Shown piece by piece: positions 57,050-64,000 of a stretch of DNA of 64,000 bases. The DNA lies in contig NZ_PGUW01000001.1 in NCBI RefSeq assembly GCF_002863565.1, positions 62,001 to 126,000 on the forward strand, in the 5' to 3' direction. The position numbers and the translations under genes are program-made. Below the pieces are notes generated by a model. The model searched no databases. It was given only the letters and a program-made list of their open reading frames with translations, and was not told where the DNA came from. The stretch's first letter is position 1, and the number at the start of each line of letters is the position of its first letter. This DNA comes from Bacillus sp. V5-8f (GTDB lineage: Bacteria > Bacillota > Bacilli > Bacillales > DSM-1321).

Positions 57050-57075
57050 AAAAAACCGCTGGAAATCCAGCGGCT
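57050..57075 (-). terminator. terminator of pgcA
   Basis: On the minus strand AGCCGCTGG and CCAGCGGTT pair around ATTT, followed by TTTT. Confidence 0.85.
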
Positions 57076-57102
57076 AAATATCGAGGGAACCTTGCCCCAC
57101 AG

Positions 57103-58842
57103 TTATTTCACTTGCATAACTTCATCAATCTTCTCCATAAATTCATCGGTAACGGTTGCCAGTTTTTCACGGGCTTCTTCCATTGTGCTACCTTGGACAC
57201 CGAAATAAAATTTGATTTTTGGTTCTGTACCTGATGGGCGAAGGCACACCCATGTGCCGTCGTCCAGGAAGTATTTCAACACATTTGATTTTGGCAGTTC
57301 AATCGTTTCTTCTTCTTTCCATGCGACCGTATATTTCGTGCTGTTCTGATAGTCCTCCCGTATAACTACCTTTTGCGATGCAAGCTCTGAAGGCGGATTT
57401 TCCCTAAATTCGTTCAGGATCCCTTGGATTTGCTTGCTTCCTTCTATTCCTTTTAGTGTAAGCGACCGCAAGCCTTCTAAGTAAAAACCATACTTTTCAA
57501 ACACGCTAAGGAGTCCTTGGTGTAATGTCTTGCCTTGTTTTTTATAGTAGGCGCAAACTTCCACTGCAAGCAGGGCGGCCTGGATGGCATCCTTATCCCT
57601 GGCAAAATCCTTGATCAAATAGCCATAACTCTCCTCGTATCCAAAAACGAACGAATGGCTTCCTGTACGTTCATATTCATTTATTTTTTCCGCTATGAAT
57701 TTAAAGCCTGTTAATACATCAATTGTTTCCAGGCCATACTGGCTGGCAATCGTACGTCCGATCTCTGATGTCACGATCGTTTTTAGGACTGCACCTTTTG
57801 AGGGAATTGTCCCCTTTTCCTTTTTTTGCGTTAAAAGGTAGTCGAGAAACAATGCTCCCGTTTGGTTTCCAGTTAAAACCACATACTCGCCAGCTTCATC
57901 CTTTACTGCGATTCCTAGACGGTCTGCATCGGGGTCGGTGGCAATGAGAATATCTGCTGAAACTTCTTTACCTAACTTTATTGCCAATTCAAATGCCGCA
58001 TGCTCTTCCGGATTAGGAGATGTTACGGTAGAAAAATTTGCATCAGGCAATTCTTGTTCTTTTACAATATGTACGTTGTTATAACCGAGATCCCGAAGGC
58101 CTCTACGGACTGATTTATTGGATGTACCATGAAGCGGTGAGAATACGATTGTTACATCGACTTCCTGGGAGAGGCCTGGATTCTCTGATACAGTCAGTAA
58201 GTTTCGGTTATATTCTTCGTCGATTTCCGGGCCAATCACTTCGATTAATCCTTTATTCTTTAAAACTGCCTCTTCTTCCACTTCCAGAAGCAGTTCATTT
58301 TCAATGGAATTTACATATTCAATTACTTTATCAGCAGCATCGAGTGGCAGTTGCCCACCGTCATGACCATACACTTTATAGCCATTATACTCAGGCGGAT
58401 TATGGCTGGCAGTTATCACGATTCCGGAAAAAGCGTTTAGGTACCTTACCGCAAACGATAACTCAGGTGTCGGCCGAAGCTCGTCGAACACGTATACCTT
58501 AATGCCTTTGGTCGCGAGCGTTTTTGCCGCTTCCATTGCGAACTCCGGAGATTTATGGCGAGAATCATACGCAATCACGACACCGCACTTTTTTGCCTCT
58601 TCTCCGGATGCATTAATATAGTCTGCAAGCCCTGCTGATGCTTTTCGGACTGTGTAGATATTCATCCGGTTGGTGCCGACGCCGATTTCCCCACGCATGC
58701 CCCCCGTCCCGAATTCTAAATTTCTATAAAAAGCATCCTCAAGCTTACTTTCCTCTCCACCTAGTTCGTCGAGAAGCAAACGCAGCTCCCTGTCTAAATT
58801 TTGATAATTATTCCATGTTGAATATGTATCTGTCCAGCTCAA
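57103..58842 (-). CDS. pgcA: alpha-phosphoglucomutase (PgcA-like)
   Basis: This 579-residue enzyme interconverts Glc-6-P and Glc-1-P. It has the phosphoserine loop [20 protein letters not shown], the metal-binding loop [12 protein letters not shown], the sugar-binding GYEESYG and the phosphate-binding [14 protein letters not shown]. The size matches the 570-600-residue PgcA group of bacilli. It supplies Glc-1-P for both GalU and RmlA in locus B. Confidence 0.96.
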   Translation of the reverse strand: MSWTDTYSTWNNYQNLDRELRLLLDELGGEESKLEDAFYRNLEFGTGGMRGEIGVGTNRMNIYTVRKASAGLADYINASGEEAKKCGVVIAYDSRHKSPEFAMEAAKTLATKGIKVYVFDELRPTPELSFAVRYLNAFSGIVITASHNPPEYNGYKVYGHDGGQLPLDAADKVIEYVNSIENELLLEVEEEAVLKNKGLIEVIGPEIDEEYNRNLLTVSENPGLSQEVDVTIVFSPLHGTSNKSVRRGLRDLGYNNVHIVKEQELPDANFSTVTSPNPEEHAAFELAIKLGKEVSADILIATDPDADRLGIAVKDEAGEYVVLTGNQTGALFLDYLLTQKKEKGTIPSKGAVLKTIVTSEIGRTIASQYGLETIDVLTGFKFIAEKINEYERTGSHSFVFGYEESYGYLIKDFARDKDAIQAALLAVEVCAYYKKQGKTLHQGLLSVFEKYGFYLEGLRSLTLKGIEGSKQIQGILNEFRENPPSELASQKVVIREDYQNSTKYTVAWKEEETIELPKSNVLKYFLDDGTWVCLRPSGTEPKIKFYFGVQGSTMEEAREKLATVTDEFMEKIDEVMQVK

Positions 58843-59387
58843 CTAATTCGCCCCTTTCCCTCATTATGCAAAAACAAATCTTAAGAAATATATTAGGTTT
58901 AACTCCTTATATAACTTCTTTTTCCAGTAGCTCTTTTCCTTCTGCCACTTTTTCCATTTTTTGATTTTTGTTTATAAGCACTTTTCTGCGCTTCCCTACA
59001 GTTGAGTTTCGTCAACTAATGGTCTTCTTTTTAATGATGAGGCCGCTTAAGATTGACATCATGAATATTCCCAGCAGTCCTAACCTACTACCTTGATCCA
59101 TAAATAGTTCTATAGAGCTCGTGTTTTCATAAAATTTGGTTACATCTTACCTTATTATACAAGTATTGTTATGAATTGGAGATATCATTAGGAAAAATAA
59201 AATAGTAAAATAGTAATAATAAATGGTAAAATTTTCTTGAAATCATGAAACTTTTTGGTTATTTGAGCGTCACATAGATATAAAAGGAAATTTGTTTCTT
59301 CGCTAGCCGTTCGTGTTATCAGGAGGGGTTTTTAGACATATAGTCAGGTAGATTAAAAAAATTATAGGGAAAAAGGGGAAATCCATT
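58843..59387. other. intergenic, no intact gene
   Basis: The minus strand holds a small fragment, MDQGSRLGLLGIFMMSILSG, followed by LIIKKKTIS. It resembles the membrane tail of a surface protein but has no ribosome binding site. Nothing else is recognised. The right end carries the leader of the deacetylase gene. Confidence 0.45.
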
Positions 59388-60128
59388 ATGTTGGCGAGAA
59401 TTTCAAGCATGAGAAGATTATTGTTTATGCTGATTGCCTTCTTTGTTTTGAGTTTAAGTTTTTTAGGCACAAACCGTTCCATTGCGCAGGCGGCATCCCA
59501 ACCAGTCGCACCTCCCAAACCGCCTAAGGTAGTATATCTCACTTTTGACGACGGGCCTTCGGTATTTACTCATCAATTACTCGATATTTTGGCAAAGAAA
59601 AAGGTGAAGGCAACCTTTTTTATGATAGATGGCAACATGAAGAACTATCCAGGGGTGACCAGGCGAATGGTGAAAGAAGGTAATTATCCAGGGCTCCATA
59701 GTGTGAGTCATGACTCACGGAGATTATATAAAACAAATTCTACAAACTTTGCCAATGAAATGGTGACAACCCAGACAACGCTGAAGAGAATTACTGGTTT
59801 TTCTAGCCTCATAACCCGCGCTCCATATGGAAGCGGATACATGACCAAGGCGATGAGGGATTATACGGTTAAGAAAGGGTTTAAGATGTGGGATTGGACG
59901 ATTGACTCCAGGGATTGGGCTCTCGCCAAGAATCCACAGCAAATTTTAGTCAATGTGAAGAAGAAATCGGGTAAACCGCAAGAAGTCATTCTATTGCATG
60001 AAAGAAGGCAAACGGTTCAGATGCTGCCCGCCATTATTGATCAGTACAAAAAAGAAGGCTACGAATTTCGAATATACGACCCAAAACACCACATCGTTGT
60101 GAACTTTGCAAATGACAAAAGGCTGTGA
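59388..60128 (+). CDS. secreted polysaccharide deacetylase (NodB/CE4)
   Basis: This 246-residue protein has a signal peptide ending near AQAAS (residue 37) and a NodB domain. Its motifs are TFDDGPS (catalytic/metal Asp), HSVSHDS (metal His pair), RAPYGSG, MWDWTIDSRDW and ILLHERRQT. It probably removes acetyl groups from peptidoglycan or another surface glycan. AAAGGGG lies about 9 nt upstream of the ATG. A REP arm lies 3 bp behind the stop. Confidence 0.93.
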   Translation: MLARISSMRRLLFMLIAFFVLSLSFLGTNRSIAQAASQPVAPPKPPKVVYLTFDDGPSVFTHQLLDILAKKKVKATFFMIDGNMKNYPGVTRRMVKEGNYPGLHSVSHDSRRLYKTNSTNFANEMVTTQTTLKRITGFSSLITRAPYGSGYMTKAMRDYTVKKGFKMWDWTIDSRDWALAKNPQQILVNVKKKSGKPQEVILLHERRQTVQMLPAIIDQYKKEGYEFRIYDPKHHIVVNFANDKRL

Positions 60129-60130
60129 TT

Positions 60131-60160
60131 GGGGTCAGTCCCCCACCGCTTTAACGCTGT
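60131..60160. repeat. REP half-element 3
   Basis: GGGGTCAGTCCCCCACCGC followed by TTTAACGC lies between the deacetylase and the convergent RAYT gene. Confidence 0.85.
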
Positions 60161-60224
60161 AAAACATAGAGAGATACCCCTTATCGTGTTAACACGATAA
60201 ACCAGGATTCTATCCGTCACCGCC

Positions 60225-60773
60225 TTAGCGCTGTGATACTTCGGGGATCTTCCCCCGTACATATTCTCTATATAGCTTTGGATCATCAAAGCATGAGAAA
60301 ATCTTTTCAGTCGTCACTAAAGTGTTTGGCTGGCCGGATTCATAAACTGTATAACTGCTCCATGGATAATCCCCCGGATTCTTAACCAAACCGGCCTCAA
60401 CTGGATTCAAGTGGATATACCTGCTTACATCCAGAAAGTACTTTCGTGAATCGATTAATTCTGACCCGTACCGGCCTTGAAAGACATGACCATCGAGTTC
60501 ATGGCGTTTATTGAAATATATTGCATACCGGAAGTTTAGCATTTTCATGATTTCCTTAGGATGGGTTTCGATGGTTTCGAGTTGAAGATGAGTGTGGTTG
60601 GTCATTAAACAATAGGCGTGGAGAATATAAGGATGGGCTGAACGGGTTTCTTCTAGTAACTCGAGGTATTTCATTTTATCCTTATCATCAAGGAAAATGG
60701 ACGAACGGCGGTTTCCCCTGTTGGTAATATGATACATCGCACCGGGGAACCATACCCTGGGCTTTCTTGCCAA
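60225..60773 (-). CDS. REP-associated tyrosine transposase (RAYT, Y1_Tnp / HUH)
   Basis: This 182-residue protein is a single-domain HUH endonuclease: YHITNRGNRRSSIF at the N terminus, the HUH motif H60-T61-H62 in CLMTNHTHLQLE, and the tyrosine-bearing helix YFLDVSRYIHLNPVEAGL. Length and motifs fit RAYT proteins, which are thought to cut and spread REP palindromes as single strands. REP arms lie on both sides (60131 and 60875-60932), in line with autonomous maintenance of this REP family. Confidence 0.93.
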   Translation of the reverse strand: MARKPRVWFPGAMYHITNRGNRRSSIFLDDKDKMKYLELLEETRSAHPYILHAYCLMTNHTHLQLETIETHPKEIMKMLNFRYAIYFNKRHELDGHVFQGRYGSELIDSRKYFLDVSRYIHLNPVEAGLVKNPGDYPWSSYTVYESGQPNTLVTTEKIFSCFDDPKLYREYVRGKIPEVSQR

Positions 60774-60874
60774 AATAACAACATCCCTTCTTAGATAAAT
60801 TTTTCTTCCACACTAAATATTCGATCCTATCATGCTTTCTCCTTCTTGAAATCATAAAAAACGACAAATTTATC

Positions 60875-60932
60875 TAGGGGGTCAGTCCCCCATCCCATTA
60901 AAGCTTTAAAGGGGTGGGGGACTGACCCCCTA
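60875..60932. repeat. REP palindrome 4 (complete), upstream of RAYT
   Basis: Arms GGGGGTCAGTCCCCCAT and the reverse complement ATGGGGGACTGACCCCC-like TGGGGGACTGACCCCC enclose about 25 bases with AAAGCTTT at the centre. It lies about 100 bp before the RAYT start. Confidence 0.9.
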
Positions 60933-60937
60933 AAGAG

Positions 60938-61269
60938 GATTTTTTATGTCGAATCTTGAATAAATAGTAATAGGGAATATGTATTATACTTCCAAGACAT
61001 CATGGTTTCATCATGGTTTCATCGCGGTAGTATTACTGGATAAGGTCCGAATCGTTTTATCCTAGAAGGAATACTCAATAAGACCTTCGCCCACACACAG
61101 GACAAGTCTATAGCTAGTCATATGGTAGAGAATTTTACCTCAATAAAGTCGGACCTACCGACCTGGATTATCATGCTAGGTTGTTCGTACCTGAGCGAAG
61201 GTATTTGCGAAGCTAGTATCCAAACCCTAAAAAATAAATATAAAAATATAACACGTGGTTTAGTACGGT
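60938..61269. other. no confident gene
   Basis: One 49-codon plus frame from 61122 to 61271 lacks a ribosome binding site and is not called. There is a tandem CATGGTTTCAT duplication near 61002-61022. Confidence 0.4.
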
Positions 61270-61291
61270 AAAGTAGTGGGGGACTGACCCC
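61270..61291. repeat. REP half-element 5 (reverse arm) at the kinase start
   Basis: AAAGTAGTGGGGGACTGACC followed by CC is the reverse-oriented arm. It ends immediately before the GAGGAGGTGG ribosome binding site of the histidine kinase. Confidence 0.85.
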
Positions 61292-61305
61292 GAGGAGGTG
61301 GCAAA

Positions 61306-62547
61306 ATGGATATAGCCAAGCATTTTTTGTTTAATTTCGCATTACTATTTATTTTATTGTTTGTGTGCTTGGTATGGTCGGAGAGGTCTAGAACTAAGCG
61401 GATTTCCAGAGCGAATGCCACTTTTTACTTCGTATCCTCTTTATTGGTTTGTTTTTCTTTTTCATATGAAGTCAGCGATGGATTTCGCCTGGATTTACGG
61501 AATATTCCTGTGGTGATCGGCGGCCTTTACATGGGTATAGGCCCGATGCTTTCCATTGTAGCTATCATGACGCGTTGTCTTTTTGGCATTGGGGTTGGTT
61601 TTCTGCCAAATTTATTGTTGTATGGATTTTTGCTTGTTTTTTTGTGGAAGATTCATCCTTGGTTTTGGAAGCAGACACCAAAAAATAGAATCCTGTGTGC
61701 TGTAATCTTAACTACAATTATTAGTTTTACATCACTCATATGTATTTCATTGGTTAGCCCATCTTATTTAAGAGGGGATATTTGGATCGCCTATATGGTA
61801 ATTCCACCGTTTGGGGTAGGCCTGATCGCATATTGTATTGAATTTGTAAGAAAACACCTTCTTATCCACCAGCATCTTGTAAAAACGAAAAAGTTAGAAG
61901 CGGTTGAACAAATGGGAGCAGCCATTTCGCATGAAATCAGGAATCCTTTGACAGCTGCACTGGGATTTGTGCAATTGCTTCAAGAAGAGGACTTGGATGT
62001 AAAGAAACGGAACCTATATCTCTCACTTGTAAAAGGGGAACTGGAGTCTGCAGAACGGGTCATTCAAGATTATTTAACCTTCTCGAAACCTTCCTTGCAT
62101 ACACTGGAAAAATTAAATGTTTCAGAAGAACTTGCCCACGTCCTTACTATTTTACAGCCATTGACCAATCAGAATTCTGTTCTTGTTAACACAAAGTTTT
62201 CATCAACTGGCTATATTAAGGGCGACCGGCAAAAATTTCATCAATGCTTCTTGAACATTATTAAAAATGCAATTGAATCCATGCCAAGCGGTGGGTGTTT
62301 ATATATTGAAACAGCAGCAAATTCTACTCTTGTGACCATTCATATTAAAGATTCAGGAGTCGGCATGACCAGGGAACAAATCGAGCGGTTGGGTGAACCT
62401 TATTATTCCACGAAGGAAGCTAAAGGCACTGGGCTTGGTATGATGGTGGTCTTTAGCATTGTTAAGGCAATGAAAGGAACAATACAGATAGAAAGTGAAC
62501 CTGAAAAAGGAACGGTATTTCAAATTTCATTCCCCATACATAATTAA
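61306..62547 (+). CDS. orphan sensor histidine kinase (5TM LytS-like/KinB-like)
   Basis: This 413-residue membrane kinase has about six N-terminal membrane segments (residues 7-24, 40-53, 66-90, 98-115, 129-150, 161-180); the DLRNIPVVIGGLYMGIGPML segment is typical of 5TMR-LYT sensor domains. The HisKA helix has AISHEIRNPLTA with His209. The ATPase domain has the N box NIIKNAIES (Asn321), DSGVGM and GTGLGM. No response-regulator gene is adjacent. KinB-type sporulation kinases have this layout, so it may feed the Spo0 phosphorelay (inference). REP arms flank the gene in inverted orientation. Confidence 0.93.
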   Translation: MDIAKHFLFNFALLFILLFVCLVWSERSRTKRISRANATFYFVSSLLVCFSFSYEVSDGFRLDLRNIPVVIGGLYMGIGPMLSIVAIMTRCLFGIGVGFLPNLLLYGFLLVFLWKIHPWFWKQTPKNRILCAVILTTIISFTSLICISLVSPSYLRGDIWIAYMVIPPFGVGLIAYCIEFVRKHLLIHQHLVKTKKLEAVEQMGAAISHEIRNPLTAALGFVQLLQEEDLDVKKRNLYLSLVKGELESAERVIQDYLTFSKPSLHTLEKLNVSEELAHVLTILQPLTNQNSVLVNTKFSSTGYIKGDRQKFHQCFLNIIKNAIESMPSGGCLYIETAANSTLVTIHIKDSGVGMTREQIERLGEPYYSTKEAKGTGLGMMVVFSIVKAMKGTIQIESEPEKGTVFQISFPIHN

Positions 62548-62549
62548 AA

Positions 62550-62590
62550 TGGGGTCAGTCCCCCACTGCTTTAACGCAATGCTTTACTTT
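62550..62590. repeat. REP half-element 6 behind the kinase
   Basis: GGGGTCAGTCCCCCACTGC followed by TTTAACGCAATGCTTTAC begins 3 bp after the kinase stop. It is inverted relative to element 5. Confidence 0.85.
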
Positions 62591-62605
62591 TAGTAACCAA
62601 TGTTA

Positions 62606-62631
62606 AAGCCCTTCTGATTTTAGAAGGGCTT
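62606..62631. terminator. bidirectional-looking terminator
   Basis: AAGCCCTTCT and AGAAGGGCTT pair around GATTTT. It can serve both the kinase (+) and the DnaB-like gene (-). The T-tracts are short. Confidence 0.65.
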
Positions 62632-62670
62632 GAAACTTACACTTTTTAAACAGCACCAAAACATCCTCGC

Positions 62671-63000
62671 TTAACTCTCTACACCATAGATTTGTAAGTA
62701 TTTATGTTTAATTTGATCGTCCACCAGACACATTGCTTTCTTTGTTGTTTGAACCTTCTGTTTGGCCCAGGATGCCCCTACCTCTAGAACATGTTGTCTT
62801 TCCAGTTTCCCGTGCAACTCTGCCACATATTGTAGCAATACATTGATAACGGAATCAGATAGCCCCTTATTCTGAAGAGGTTTGATGACTTCCATTTCCC
62901 AAACGCTAACTTCTTTTCCCACAAATTGACGCCGTAGCATTTCTTCTGGTGTTGTTTCTCTAAACATCTTTTCTAACAAGGTTATAGTCAAATGGTCCAT
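62671..63000 (-). CDS. free-standing DnaB/DnaD-like (helicase loader C-terminal type) domain protein
   Basis: This 109-residue protein contains TPEEMLRRQFVG, LSDSVINVLLQYVAEL and SWAKQKVQTTKKAM. These line up with the C-terminal DDBH2 region of the B. subtilis replication-initiation protein DnaB, with its GVINVLI-Y and HWARKKV-T-AM pattern. A full DnaB has more than 450 residues, so this is a single-domain relative. AAAGGAG precedes the ATG at 8 nt. It could modulate helicase loading or be a plasmid/phage-derived piece. Confidence 0.65.
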   Translation of the reverse strand: MDHLTITLLEKMFRETTPEEMLRRQFVGKEVSVWEMEVIKPLQNKGLSDSVINVLLQYVAELHGKLERQHVLEVGASWAKQKVQTTKKAMCLVDDQIKHKYLQIYGVES

Positions 63001-63090
63001 ATACGGTCTCCTTTAGCACAGAGTGCAATGTTGCAGTAAATAATAAAATGGTAGGCAACGGTAAGGAATAAGTTTCAGAAACGAATTTCC

Positions 63091-63123
63091 AAAAGTGAAG
63101 AAGCCCTTCTCTTATAGAAGGGC
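63091..63123 (-). terminator. terminator of the 58-aa gene
   Basis: GCCCTTCT and AGAAGGGC pair around ATAAG on the minus strand, followed by TTCTTCACTTTT. The stem is the same as at 62606-62631. Confidence 0.7.
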
Positions 63124-63146
63124 GTATTTAGATACATTCAGTTTTA

Positions 63147-63323
63147 TTACTTCCCCTTTTGCATTAACAAGATATCTAACTTTGTTTCTATTCTATTTAA
63201 AGTTTCCTCTAGGTTTACTAGTCGCTTGGATTCTGATTTACTAGGTTTCTTATCTAACTCGTGCAGTAGAGCCTGTCGCTGAACCAAATCTCGGTAAAAC
63301 TTACTATTGTCCTTTAAACTCAT
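63147..63323 (-). CDS. 58-aa coiled-coil protein downstream of a c-di-GMP riboswitch
   Basis: MSLKDNSKFYRDLVQRQALL is followed by a Lys/Ser stretch and an amphipathic heptad helix (LEETLNRIETKLDILLMQKG). It is soluble and probably forms a coiled coil. I start at the ATG at 63323, 9 nt behind GAGGG. This ATG overlaps the stop of the riboswitch leader ORF as ATGA, so translation of the leader should feed this gene. The terminator at 63091 ends the transcript. Function is unknown. Confidence 0.65.
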   Translation of the reverse strand: MSLKDNSKFYRDLVQRQALLHELDKKPSKSESKRLVNLEETLNRIETKLDILLMQKGK

Positions 63324-63430
63324 ATTATAAATCCCTCTTTTCTTTCCACTTCTGACCCATTCACTAGGTAACAATGAATACTCGTGGTTTTGTATAAAAC
63401 AGGCGGCAAAGAATGGGATTTAATTTTCAA
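63320..63430 (-). CDS. 36-codon riboswitch leader ORF, frameshifted relative of the 28742 microprotein
   Basis: TTG at 63430 stands behind AAAGGAG, directly after the c-di-GMP riboswitch. The frame starts MKIKS exactly like the 35-aa microprotein, then an extra base shifts it (SHSLPPVLYKTTSIHCYLVN). In the +1 frame the old sequence ILCRLF is still readable. The ORF now ends in TGA overlapping the ATG of the 58-aa gene. Either it is a decayed microprotein gene or it has been reused as a coupled leader peptide. Confidence 0.5.
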   Translation of the reverse strand: MKIKSHSLPPVLYKTTSIHCYLVNGSEVERKEGFII

Positions 63431-63454
63431 ATGAAACAACTCCTTTGAAAACAA

Positions 63455-63540
63455 CCCGGAAGTCCAGCCATCATAGCGATAAGCTTTAGATCTGTGACTT
63501 TGCGTCCCTATCTTTCAATTAGGTTTGCCCTTTACTGATT
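63455..63540 (-). ncRNA. cyclic di-GMP-I riboswitch (GEMM-I)
   Basis: The minus strand has CAGTAAAGGGCAAACC, a P2 with GAAA loop, GGGACGCAAAGTCACAGATC and then GCTATGATGGCTGGAC. It is nearly identical to the element at 28634-28720 and has all conserved blocks. A ribosome binding site follows within about 10 nt. Confidence 0.92.
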
Positions 63541-63690
63541 GTGTAAGGCGTTAAGTGAGTAAATTGTTATGGGAATATTTTACCATATTTACCAACATGT
63601 AAATAGTTAATTTTTACATTTTTTTGTTCGAATGGACAAATTCTTAGTCTGAGAGGACAAAAGAGGGATATAGAATGGAGAGTTTTCAGT

Positions 63691-64000
63691 TTTAACACAA
63701 TTCACATTAGGCCATTATGGTTTGTTGAAGCGCTCCTTATTTTTACGATTCTTTATGGGTTGGGCCGTGCGCTTGTTCTAAAAAAGTTCTCAAAGCGTAA
63801 ATTTCCTTTTCCTACTACAAAAATTTTGATAGTTATGTCCATCCTTTTGGGCTTCACAGCTTTTTTTGTGAGATTGTTTTATCCTGTAGGCACAGGTCCC
63901 TTGGGGCTACAGTTTGGCTACTTCCCTTCTTATATATTTCTGTTTGTGTCGGGATTTATGGCTTTTCATCATGGATGGCTAGAGTATATCTCCGTGATGC
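63691..64000 (+). pseudogene. acyltransferase-3-like fragment, 5' truncated, running off the window
   Basis: The frame reads FNTIHIRPLWFVEALLIFTI, then LGFTAFFVRLFYPVGTGPLG and GYFPSYIFLFVSGFMAFHHG. It matches the middle of acyltransferase-3-type membrane proteins (the LWFVEALLIF segment). No start codon with a ribosome binding site precedes it: the nearest ATG (63675, behind AGAGGG) ends after six codons in another frame. The N-terminal third, with the catalytic His, is missing. The 3' end lies outside the window. Confidence 0.65.

Noticed and set aside
61122..61271. 49-codon plus frame before the histidine kinase
   Set aside because: No ribosome binding site; it ends inside a REP arm and shows no known motif.
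51748..62590. CRISPR array or rho-independent terminators as explanation for the repeated GGGGGTCAGTCCCCC sequences
   Set aside because: Spacing is irregular by kilobases and single arms occur in both orientations without T-tracts; the RAYT gene explains them better.

Overview
The window comes from a low-GC, Gram-positive endospore-former type genome, most likely a Bacillaceae member. Supporting signs are AGGAGG-type ribosome binding sites with frequent TTG/GTG starts, an SbsC-type S-layer protein, cell-wall hydrolases with WalR boxes, a KinB-like sensor kinase, a PgcA-type phosphoglucomutase and a YwqC/YwqD/YwqE-like tyrosine-kinase module. The genus cannot be fixed from the sequence alone. 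No rRNA, tRNA or CRISPR array was seen.

Positions 1-25900 (nearly all minus strand) hold two Wzx/Wzy-type surface-polysaccharide loci. Locus A (1-6204) runs from a sugar-phosphate transferase through flippase, GT4, polymerase and GT4 to a truncated glycosyltransferase that appears to start with ATT. Locus B (9237-25841) begins with polymerisation control (Wzz-like modulator, BY-kinase, PHP phosphatase), then galU, initiating transferase, flippase, glf, three glycosyltransferases, polymerase, the dTDP-rhamnose genes in the order rmlA-C-B-D, and galE, with a VanZ-family gene behind. It should build a glycan from Glc, Gal/Galf and Rha. An IS graveyard (IS110 and IS21 remnants) with a decayed cyclic-di-GMP riboswitch lies between the loci.

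Positions 26000-30700 are sparse: a secreted protein, a membrane-anchored protein, a good c-di-GMP-I riboswitch driving a 35-residue CxxC microprotein, and small ORFs. Positions 30748-37696 are a complete RND efflux operon (adaptor, pump, TetR regulator, TolC-like protein), unexpected in a monoderm. Next come a truncated integrase, two peptide genes of 20 and 26 codons (one Cys-rich) and a small hypothetical gene.

Positions 39336-52000 are a cell-surface block: a 1124-aa SbsC-type S-layer protein, a shorter relative, an SH3/glucosaminidase autolysin, a subtilase with Ig-like repeats, and two NlpC/P60 hydrolases with perfect WalR boxes. Positions 51700-62600 carry a dispersed family of GGGGGTCAGTCCCCC palindromes (REPs) around a RAYT transposase gene and around an orphan histidine kinase. 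This stretch also has an acyltransferase with a frameshifted end, a YhgE/Pip protein, a lipoprotein serine protease, pgcA and a polysaccharide deacetylase. The right end has a free-standing DnaB/DnaD-like domain gene, a second intact c-di-GMP-I riboswitch whose leader ORF overlaps a 58-aa gene, and a fragment of another acyltransferase.

Overall this is a cell-envelope island: glycan synthesis, S-layer, wall remodelling and export. Its recurring regulatory theme is c-di-GMP riboswitches and WalR sites.
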